DNA from: Marinobacterium iners
GTDB lineage: Bacteria > Pseudomonadota > Gammaproteobacteria > Pseudomonadales > Balneatricaceae
Direction: 5' to 3'
Assembly: GCF_017310015.1 (NCBI RefSeq)
Contig: NZ_CP022297.1
Span: 1-64,000 of the forward strand
Length of the DNA stretch: 64,000 nucleotides
Shown: positions 38,402-45,301 of the stretch, piece after piece
Position numbering within the stretch: the stretch's first letter is position 1
Layout: every line of letters begins with the position of its first letter
Notes under the pieces: generated by a model
What the model was told of the DNA's origin: nothing
What the model saw: only the letters and a program-made list of their open reading frames with translations
The model's database searches: none
Program-made: the position numbers and the translations under genes

Positions 38402-38533
38402 TCAGCCAGTGACCAGCAGATACAACTGCACCAGCGCCGGCAAAATAGCCACGACCAACCCCGCCAGTACCATGGCGATTGACGGCACCACTCCGATTAC
38501 TTCTACGCCTTCCTCTTCATGTGCATAACTCAT
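38402..38533 (-). CDS. 43-residue single-span membrane protein, hypothetical
   Basis: This frame is short enough to be missed by length cut-offs. The 43 residues have an acidic N-terminus (MSYAHEEEGVEVIG) followed by one hydrophobic segment (about residues 15-42, VVPSIAMVLAGLVVAILPAL onward) ending LLVTG. A ribosome-binding site GAGGT precedes the ATG. Codon use and composition look real: acidic head, then a clean membrane helix with an internal proline. Neighbours are tRNA-Leu and an envelope cluster, and neither suggests a function. I do not recognise a family. Confidence 0.65.
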   Translation of the reverse strand: MSYAHEEEGVEVIGVVPSIAMVLAGLVVAILPALVQLYLLVTG

Positions 38534-38797
38534 GGCAGATACCTCATTCAGATCGGTTCAGCACAGAGTGTATTGTTCACCCTGTATCTGTCATGGGTAC
38601 TGCAAACCCGGTGCCAACCCGAACATCATCCATGATAGTGCATGACTTTCAGCATGTTAGCGACATATCGGGTGTTGGCTGATCAGGGCAATACAGGTGG
38701 CTGTATGTCATTTATGGCATCTCGATGCCAGTATTGACTGTTTTTCAGCGTGCTGCTGCGTATCTCCGGGTCGGCGCCATGGCGTATGTTCCTCGCA

Positions 38798-38822
38798 TAA
38801 AAAAGGTGGACTCGGCCACCTT
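38798..38822 (-). terminator. Terminator of the envelope gene cluster
   Basis: On the minus strand the seven-pair stem AAGGTGG/CCACCTT with a six-base loop is followed by a run of T. It lies 30 bases beyond the stop of the CsgG-like gene and ends the five-gene unit. Confidence 0.88.
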
Positions 38823-38851
38823 GTCAGTTCATTTTTTGCTTGAGAGTTTGA

Positions 38852-40045
38852 TCAGCGCCGGACGATGAACTCCGGCTCAATCAGTTCGGCATCACCGTCG
38901 ATCACCTTGGTGTAGGTGGTCTTGGGGTTTACACGCACGACTTCAACCACTGCAATTTTTTCCTCCAGCTGGCCCAGAGACTCCCGGGTGTAGGGGTCAA
39001 ACATCTCTTCGCCCAGGAAATAGACATCCAGCCTGTCCCCTTTCTTCAGCGTTTTGCCCCCCTGGTTGAGTACGACCGTTTTGCCCTGAACGGCAACAAT
39101 GCGCATCGGATAGATGTTCTCCAGCGCTTTCTGGGTCAGCTCGTCAGCCAGCTGGGCCGTGATGCCCGCCTGAGAAGAACCATACTTGTTCAGCATGGCG
39201 CGGATATCCGCATCGCTGAACTTCAGGTTGATCGAATCGGACCACTTCACCTGGCGTGTGGCTGCCAGAATGATCTTGTAATCCAGCTGGGCGCTGCCGC
39301 TGTAACTGACAATCGTCTCACCCGTCAGCTGCAGTGTCTTGCTGTGGCGGGTACTCTGCACGTTGCGGATATTGCCCACCACGATGTAGTCGGCACCCAG
39401 CACGTTACCGGTCTTGGCTTTTTCGGCCAGCGCTGCATCGTCACTGAGCCAGAGCGCCTTCTCTTCCTGGAATTCGGCGCCGAACTCGCGGTCCAGCACG
39501 TTCATGCGGCGAGACTGGGTAAACTGGTCCAGAATCCGGTTACGCAGTTCGGCCTCCACGCGTGCAACCGGTGTGTTGTCGCCCAGCAGTGAGAAGCTGC
39601 GCTTGTCACTGTGGAACGGCATCACCGCCAGGGTGCGGCGACTGTCGGCCGGCAGGCCGGGCTTCTCGTACTTCAGAATGTGGACGCTGACATCGGCACG
39701 GAAACTGCCGTCCGGCTCCTGCTGCAGGTCCATAATGTCGTAACGAGAAACCAGCCCTTTGGTCTGCAGGCTGAGGTCGCCACGACGGGCAACCTCAAAC
39801 GAGGTGGTGGACTGATCACCGTTGGCATCACTGGTGCTGACGCGCCCGGCCAGTGACTGCATCACCTCGCGGCTTTCGATACTGACACCGGTCGCCTGTC
39901 GCAGCCCCTGTACCAATGCATCGGCGATGGCCAGATTGCGGCTGGCGCCGTAGCCGGTAGCGTCGACCACCTGCTCTGCCGCACTCGCCAGTGTAGCGAA
40001 CCCCAACAGGGTACAGGTGATCAGTGCTCTGATCAGATTACGCAT
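38852..40045 (-). CDS. CsgG/FlgT-like secreted envelope protein
   Basis: This 397-residue exported protein has a signal peptide (IRALITCTLLGFATLASAAE) and no lipobox. The first third (VVDATGYGASRNLAIADALVQGLRQATG) resembles the N-terminal domain of FlgT-like proteins. The middle (TLAVMPF... VEAELRNRILDQFTQSRRMNVLDRE... GADYIVVGNI) is the nucleotide-binding-like fold of CsgG/TolB-N proteins, and the C-terminus has a short beta-rich domain (GKTVVLNQGGKTLKKGDRLDVY). It is probably periplasmic or outer-membrane associated. It is the last gene of a cluster with LpoB- and YcfL-like lipoproteins. The function is unknown. Confidence 0.75.
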   Translation of the reverse strand: MRNLIRALITCTLLGFATLASAAEQVVDATGYGASRNLAIADALVQGLRQATGVSIESREVMQSLAGRVSTSDANGDQSTTSFEVARRGDLSLQTKGLVSRYDIMDLQQEPDGSFRADVSVHILKYEKPGLPADSRRTLAVMPFHSDKRSFSLLGDNTPVARVEAELRNRILDQFTQSRRMNVLDREFGAEFQEEKALWLSDDAALAEKAKTGNVLGADYIVVGNIRNVQSTRHSKTLQLTGETIVSYSGSAQLDYKIILAATRQVKWSDSINLKFSDADIRAMLNKYGSSQAGITAQLADELTQKALENIYPMRIVAVQGKTVVLNQGGKTLKKGDRLDVYFLGEEMFDPYTRESLGQLEEKIAVVEVVRVNPKTTYTKVIDGDAELIEPEFIVRR

Positions 40046-40056
40046 GGCCCCCTCCT

Positions 40057-41490
40057 TCAGAAGTCGTCAGCCGACATCAGGTTGCGGCTCTGGCTGGTAC
40101 CGGCCTGGTTGGTGGGACGCTCATCGGCCTTGGCCTGACCTGACTGGTTGTTGCGTGTGGGTTTGAAATCACGCAGCTGGCGCGCATTCTGCTCTGCCAG
40201 CGGGTGCCAGAGATACACGACGCCGTTGATTTCATGACCGTGCATCGGGTGGCTGGCAGTCCAGCGGAACAGCTCTCGGGTTCCCGGCAGATTGGAAACG
40301 CTGCCGCGGGCGCTGATTTCCTGGTCCATGGTCTGTACGAACTCCATGGTCTCCTGCTCGGACTCGGTCACGTCACGGCCCTCCGCCCGCACCAGCCCCA
40401 GTGTTTGGCGCTTCATGCTGCGCCCGGTGCTTTGCTCTGATGAGCCGGTGGAGTTGAACAGGTAGGCAAAGTTGGCGTATGCATCGGAGCGCGCGGCGGC
40501 ATAGGACAGTTCCCGCTCATCTGCACGGCGTTGAGCTTCCGAGCCACGGTAAGGGTTACTGGATTGGCCAAAGGAAACCAGCACCGGATAGCCGTGCTCG
40601 TCATACATGCGACGGATGCCGAAGTCGTTCACCAGCGCGCCACGATCCTTGCGCAGCATGTCGATCAGCGGCATCGAAAGCGCCTTGGATGGGTCCGGCG
40701 CCAGATCCCCCTTGCTGTGGGTAACGTCATATACAAACTGACGGAAGCGCTCGGAGGCAACAATGGCGACCGCAACGGCATGATTGCCGTTTTCATCATA
40801 GGCTTCCCAGCTCTTCACTGGAATCACGCCGGTCAGGCTCTGGCGCGCACGTGTGACAGTCCGTTCACTGACTGAACGCTCAAACAGAACGGCCCTTTTC
40901 TCACGGGGAGCGGCACTGAATTCTTCAGGATCAATACCCAGCTCGCGCAGCTCGTTGTCCAGCTTGCCGCCGGTGACGGCGACGGCCTTGTCGAGCATTT
41001 CCAGCAGCTTGTTGGGTGCACGCAGCTCTTCCGGCGAGAACTGCGGCATCTGGGTCGGGTCCTTGTAGAGCTTGGTCATGCTCTCGGCCATGATGCTGAC
41101 ACCCAGTGACTCAATGTATTTGGCCTGAGCCTTCAGCAGAGCTTCCTTGTAAGCCATCACACGGGCGTTGCCCCAGTCACGGCTTTCCGGTGTTCCCATC
41201 ACCCAGGCAGTGGCGGTGGTGTAGAACATGCCGGGGCGGCTGCGAAACGCCTGACCGGCATCGGAGTATTCGAAGTCCTCGATCAGCTGCTCAAGCTTCA
41301 GGCCCGGGTCCAGCACTTCAGGCGCGGCACTGTTGGCGATTTGAACCGCAACAGCGTCGGCATCCTGATCACTCAGAGTAGTAGGGGTTTCAGCTGTGAT
41401 GGTGGCCGGTGTTTCCTGTGCGAGCACCATCGGTGTCATGGCGGTTGTGATGGCCAGTGCCAGCCCGGTCTGTATGAATAGCTTTTTCAT
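40057..41490 (-). CDS. Secreted protein of unknown function (possibly DUF6844)
   Basis: This 477-residue exported protein has an N-terminal signal peptide (LFIQTGLALAITTAMTPMVLAQ). The rest is largely helical, with a conserved-looking region around residues 60-150 (DAGQAFRSRPGMFYTTATAWVMG...ARVMAYKEALLKAQAKYIESLG). A Gln/Asn-rich low-complexity tail (RNNQSGQAKADERPTNQAGTS) ends it. I do not recognise a catalytic motif. It sits between LpoB-like and CsgG-like genes with gaps of 21 and 11 bases, so it is probably part of the same envelope unit. The DUF6844 label is a guess from context. Confidence 0.65.
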   Translation of the reverse strand: MKKLFIQTGLALAITTAMTPMVLAQETPATITAETPTTLSDQDADAVAVQIANSAAPEVLDPGLKLEQLIEDFEYSDAGQAFRSRPGMFYTTATAWVMGTPESRDWGNARVMAYKEALLKAQAKYIESLGVSIMAESMTKLYKDPTQMPQFSPEELRAPNKLLEMLDKAVAVTGGKLDNELRELGIDPEEFSAAPREKRAVLFERSVSERTVTRARQSLTGVIPVKSWEAYDENGNHAVAVAIVASERFRQFVYDVTHSKGDLAPDPSKALSMPLIDMLRKDRGALVNDFGIRRMYDEHGYPVLVSFGQSSNPYRGSEAQRRADERELSYAAARSDAYANFAYLFNSTGSSEQSTGRSMKRQTLGLVRAEGRDVTESEQETMEFVQTMDQEISARGSVSNLPGTRELFRWTASHPMHGHEINGVVYLWHPLAEQNARQLRDFKPTRNNQSGQAKADERPTNQAGTSQSRNLMSADDF

Positions 41491-41511
41491 CTTCGTATTC
41501 CCTTACGTAGG

Positions 41512-42135
41512 TTACCAGGAAGTGCCCTTTGCGCTGCCAAGCTTGCGGATCGGGGTTTCGCCTTCCCATACCGCCAGGCCGTTGGCCAGATCGGTCAGGG
41601 TCAGCTGGAAGTAATATTCGACCAGCTGCTTGTTACGATCAACGCGGTTATTGCGCTGGATGATCTTGCCGGAGAGACTCATGTTGGGGGCGGTCAGTCG
41701 CTGCTGCACCAGAGTGCTGCGGTCGATCTTGCGTGACTGGCTCAGCTCGGAATAGGCCTGGGTCATCTTGTCTTCGGCACCGTTGAGGCCGATGGCGGTG
41801 GTGGTCAGCACCTTGCCGCTGCGCAGCAGGTCAACACGGATCTTCTTCACCAGCTGATCGGTATCGATGCGCTGCATGGTGTCGTTGAGAACGGTGGATA
41901 CCACCATGATGTGCTTTTTGCCATCATTGCGATCAACCGAGCCGGAACTGAGCATGGACTGGACGGCGTCAGAGGCGGCCTGTTCAAAGTCACTGCCACT
42001 GAGTCCCATGGTGATCGGTTCGTTGGCACTGCCGGATGGCAGCAGCTGCGTCTGCGGTGTACAGCCGGCGGCGACGCCCAGTACCAGCGTCAGGCCCAGT
42101 GCCTTGATCAGCGCATTGCGTTTCGGATGGCTCAT
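41512..42135 (-). CDS. lpoB: LpoB-like lipoprotein (penicillin-binding protein activator)
   Basis: This 207-residue outer-membrane lipoprotein has the lipobox VAAGC after a hydrophobic signal (LGLTLVLGVAAG). The C-terminal domain (EQAASDAVQSMLSSG, KHIMVVSTVLNDTMQRIDTDQLVKKIR, YYFQLTLTDLANGLAVWEGE) matches the LpoB family, which in E. coli activates PBP1b from the outer membrane. Its start overlaps the YcfL-like stop (ATGA). The same ycfL-lpoB adjacency exists in E. coli. Whether it activates a PBP here is not known. Confidence 0.82.
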   Translation of the reverse strand: MSHPKRNALIKALGLTLVLGVAAGCTPQTQLLPSGSANEPITMGLSGSDFEQAASDAVQSMLSSGSVDRNDGKKHIMVVSTVLNDTMQRIDTDQLVKKIRVDLLRSGKVLTTTAIGLNGAEDKMTQAYSELSQSRKIDRSTLVQQRLTAPNMSLSGKIIQRNNRVDRNKQLVEYYFQLTLTDLANGLAVWEGETPIRKLGSAKGTSW

Positions 42136-42548
42136 TGTTCAATTCCTTGTGTATGAGTGGCGGTGCCAGTATTGATATCAAACAGGTAGATGCGATAAGA
42201 GGTTGCGGCCGGGCCGGGTGCTACTCGATCAAGGGCAACAGGTTCACCCGGGCGCAAAACACGTTGCTCCCAGCGCGAGGCCATGCCGGGCAGCTCGAAG
42301 CCGTTGGCATCGGTCCAGCTGAATCGGTAGCGCAGGGTTTGCTCGGATTGGCTTCGGTTATACAGCCGTACTCCGGCGCGCAGCAGGTTACCGGAGGCGA
42401 TGCCTTCCGGAACGGCTTCAATCTGAAGGTAGCTGCGTGCCTTGGGGCCAATGGTCAGTTGGGGCCAGTCAACGGGTTGCTGGGGCTGGGTCTGGCAGCC
42501 AGCCAGCAGGCCTGCTGTAAGCAGCAGGCCGGTCAGTGTTTTTTTCAT
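42132..42548 (-). CDS. ycfL: YcfL-like lipoprotein (DUF1425)
   Basis: This small outer-membrane or periplasmic lipoprotein has 138 residues with lipobox LLAGC after MKKTLTGLLLTAG. The domain (RSYLQIEAVPEGIASGNLLRAGVRLYNRSQSEQTLRYRFSWTDANGFEL) is the beta-sandwich typical of YcfL proteins, which accompany LpoB. It is translationally coupled to the lpoB-like gene. No enzymatic role is known. Confidence 0.8.
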   Translation of the reverse strand: MKKTLTGLLLTAGLLAGCQTQPQQPVDWPQLTIGPKARSYLQIEAVPEGIASGNLLRAGVRLYNRSQSEQTLRYRFSWTDANGFELPGMASRWEQRVLRPGEPVALDRVAPGPAATSYRIYLFDINTGTATHTQGIEQ

Positions 42549-42566
42549 CGGTGCATCCTTGCCTTG

Positions 42567-44015
42567 TCAGGCATCAAATCCTGCGATCTGGTAGGTGGGC
42601 GTGCTGCCCGGCGTCGTGGCTCTTACGTAGATCAGCGTAAACTGACTATCCGGCAGTTCAACTTCGACGGGGGCTGCAAGTCCCGGTGCCTTCAGCTGCA
42701 GCTTGCCGTCAGCTGGTTTGCGCAGGCGGACAACCTGAACTTCCTTGGGAAGACTGGTCCAGCTGCGCGTGTCGGCTCGGGTTGTTGCGGCCTGATAGAC
42801 TCCGGCCAGCAGGCTGCCGGCCAGCCCGCCTTCCTTGCGTGCCTGGTACTGAATGAAGGCTTTGGTCAGCGTACTGGCGATCGCCTCGGTCACCTTGAGC
42901 GGGAATTCACGTTTGAATTCGGTCTGGATGACGCGATCCATGCTGGCCAGATGCTCGGTTTTGCCCTGAGATTTGCCACCGGCATAGACTTCAAGATAGG
43001 GATACGCCTGACTGCGTGTCTGTAGCCTGGGCAGGGCGATCTGAGAGTACTCAACCTGATCGTTGAGCAGGAACAGCGGCAGAGGGATCAGGGTTTCATC
43101 GATCATCGGTCCTTCACCGTTCTCGAAGATGACCCACACCGCAGGATTCAGTCGCCCCTTGCTCCATTTGCCTCGGCGCAGGTTGTCGATCACCATCAGG
43201 TCGGTCTTGACGGCTGAGTTGGCAGAGCTCATACCCGCCACGCGGCGGAGTGACTGGCGTGCCTTGCCGTAATCTTCGCGGTCAGCGCTGGCCAGCATGA
43301 AATAGAGCCCGTGCAGATAGTCAGTGTAGGGATTGACGAAATCGGGGTATGCCTGCCACTCCTTCAACTCGGGGAAGTTTTCGTAGATGGTGTTTTCAGA
43401 CGCCTTGCGGCTTTTATCGAAGTCTACCGGTGCAGGTTGGCCATCGTTGGTATTTGCCTGCTCTTCGGCCTCTGCCATTTTCTCCTTCTGCTCGGCTATG
43501 CGGGATTTGAAGGTTTCTTCGGCGCGTCGCTGTCGGTCGGCAGCGCGGTTGAACTCGATGCGTGCATTCTGCATGTCCTGCAGAAAGATGTTATTCAGTG
43601 CCTTGTAGGTGTTGACCATGACACCGTCATAGACAGTTGGGCTGTAACGGTTGAGGTTGTTGTTGACCAGGTTGGCGGCAACCTTTTCCAGCCCCTTGCG
43701 ACCGAGGCTTTCGGTGTCCTCATCTTTCATCAGATTTTCGGCGTGGTCGAACACCCGTGTGCTGAACTCAAACTCGCCACTGGCACTGAGAGCGGTACCG
43801 GCCTGCAAAGACCAGAGCAGGTTCTTGCTTTCGCCCTGTTCATTGATGCCGCCGGATTTGAGTGCAAAGTCAGCCGCTTCGCGGTACTGACCGTTGGCAA
43901 ACTGCTGGTTGTAACTGTCGAGGCTTTGTTTGCTGGAGAGCGTTTGACAACCGCCAAGCGTGAGCAAGGCGCATGCCAGCGCCAGCCCCTTGAGCCGGTG
44001 AGGGTGGTTTCCCAT
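42567..44015 (-). CDS. COG3014-like lipoprotein with helical repeats
   Basis: This 482-residue lipoprotein has lipobox LGGC (residues 20-23) after the signal GLALACALLT. The N-terminal half looks like helical TPR-type repeats (SYNQQFANGQYREAADFALKSGG, LLWSLQAGTALSASGEFEFSTRVFDHAENLM). It is followed by a coiled-coil-like Arg/Glu-rich stretch (RQRRAEETFKSRIAEQKEKMAEAEEQ) and a beta-rich C-terminus. It leads the five-gene cluster. It may scaffold an envelope complex, which is inference from context. Confidence 0.72.
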   Translation of the reverse strand: MGNHPHRLKGLALACALLTLGGCQTLSSKQSLDSYNQQFANGQYREAADFALKSGGINEQGESKNLLWSLQAGTALSASGEFEFSTRVFDHAENLMKDEDTESLGRKGLEKVAANLVNNNLNRYSPTVYDGVMVNTYKALNNIFLQDMQNARIEFNRAADRQRRAEETFKSRIAEQKEKMAEAEEQANTNDGQPAPVDFDKSRKASENTIYENFPELKEWQAYPDFVNPYTDYLHGLYFMLASADREDYGKARQSLRRVAGMSSANSAVKTDLMVIDNLRRGKWSKGRLNPAVWVIFENGEGPMIDETLIPLPLFLLNDQVEYSQIALPRLQTRSQAYPYLEVYAGGKSQGKTEHLASMDRVIQTEFKREFPLKVTEAIASTLTKAFIQYQARKEGGLAGSLLAGVYQAATTRADTRSWTSLPKEVQVVRLRKPADGKLQLKAPGLAAPVEVELPDSQFTLIYVRATTPGSTPTYQIAGFDA

Positions 44016-44165
44016 TTGTGTACTCCTTGTTCCCTGAAACCGAAATCCTGTGGCCGGACACTTTGCGCCGGCAAATTTGTTGGGGAATTTAGCAGTTAAA
44101 CCAGGTGGATTGAACCCTTTTGTTGGTGTCTGGTAACAGAGTATTGATATAGATCCAGAGCATGC

Positions 44166-44491
44166 TTATCCACAAAAATACAGTTGTACACAGCTTTTCC
44201 TGAAGGCGTCCACTTAATCCTCATGAGCCCTGAAATCGGTCGGCCTGTGGGTAAAATGTGTATGGCACAGGTTGTTCGGCAAACTGGACAGTAAACAACC
44301 AGTTTTTCACAACCCTTATATGGCGGCGGCTGTGGCAGGTTGTCATAAAACCTTACCGAGGTTGTTCACAGCTCTGTGCAGCGATACTGGGGATAACAAT
44401 CAAGATGGTTGGTCCACAGGCCCTTCAGAAGACAGCGCTGCAGTGATCTTCTGTGCACAGGCTCGGCCATGCATTTCAGTCATGTGTATAA
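44166..44491. promoter_or_regulatory. DnaA-box-like cluster in intergenic region
   Basis: The 460-base gap between the COG3014-like gene and the cation transporter contains TTATCCACA (44166-44174, perfect). TTGTACACA (44184-44192), reverse TTACCCACA (44246-44254), TTGTTCACA (44362-44370) and reverse TTATCCCCA (44388-44396) each have one mismatch. Reverse TTATACACA (44483-44491, perfect) lies just inside the transporter gene. The spacing is irregular and no strongly AT-rich unwinding element is visible. The function is unknown; it could titrate DnaA or be origin-like. Confidence 0.5.
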
Positions 44492-45099
44492 CCTGTTCGC
44501 AGTTCACGCAGGGCTTGACGAATAATCAGGAATGACGAGTGCAGGAACAGGCTCGCCATGATTAGTGCGACCAGCAGGTCGGGCCAGCCACTGGCGGTGC
44601 CCCAGACGCCGAGCGCGGCTGCCAGCACGAACAGGTTGCCGATGGCATCATTGCGGCTGCACAGCCAGACCGAGCGAACGTTGGCATCGCCGTCACGGTA
44701 CTTCATCAGAATCACGACTGAGAGCAGATTGGCGCAGAAGGCCAGTATGGCAATGCTGCCCATCAATACCGGTTCCGGTGTCAGCATGAAGAAGGCGCGA
44801 TAGAGGGTCGACCCCAGCACCCAGAGCCCCATCAGGCCCAACGTCAGCCCCTTGAACAGGGCGGCCTTGCTGCGCAGGCTCAGGGCCTTGCCGATTACCA
44901 GCAGGCTGATCAGGTAGGTAAAGGTATCGCCAAGGAAATCGAGCGCGTCAGCCTGCAGTGCCTTGGAACCGGACAGCCAGCCCCCACTGACTTCAATCAA
45001 AAACATGCCGGCATTGATCAGAACGACCCACCAGAGTGCTCGTCGATAGGCCGAGGTTGCACCATCAAAAGCGGCATTCTGTTCGCATTGGCAGCTCAT
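44476..45099 (-). CDS. Cation diffusion facilitator family transporter
   Basis: This 207-residue membrane protein has about six hydrophobic helices and begins MSCQCEQNAAFDGATSAYRRALW. The helix-2 motif ADALDFLGDTFTY carries the CDF-type metal-site Asp residues (D-x3-D), and SRNDAIGNLFVLAAA is the second half-site on helix 5. The C-terminal cytoplasmic domain of longer CDFs is missing. It probably exports a divalent cation such as zinc or cobalt. The metal is not determinable here. The unusual CxC at the N-terminus may bind metal. Confidence 0.85.
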   Translation of the reverse strand: MSCQCEQNAAFDGATSAYRRALWWVVLINAGMFLIEVSGGWLSGSKALQADALDFLGDTFTYLISLLVIGKALSLRSKAALFKGLTLGLMGLWVLGSTLYRAFFMLTPEPVLMGSIAILAFCANLLSVVILMKYRDGDANVRSVWLCSRNDAIGNLFVLAAALGVWGTASGWPDLLVALIMASLFLHSSFLIIRQALRELRTGYTHD

Positions 45100-45301
45100 G
45101 GCATCATCCGCATCGGTTGTCTGTAAGGTAAAGAATAGTGGCTTGCAGTGTCATTGCGTTGCCCTTTGAACACATATTTCCACGGGTTCATTGATCCATG
45201 CAAGGTGCCAATGACGCTGGCATGTTGCACAATGGTGACCAGCATTTTGCCACAGGGACAGCGGCAGTTCGTCTGCTGGCCACAGGGATGGGAGACCCGA
45301 G

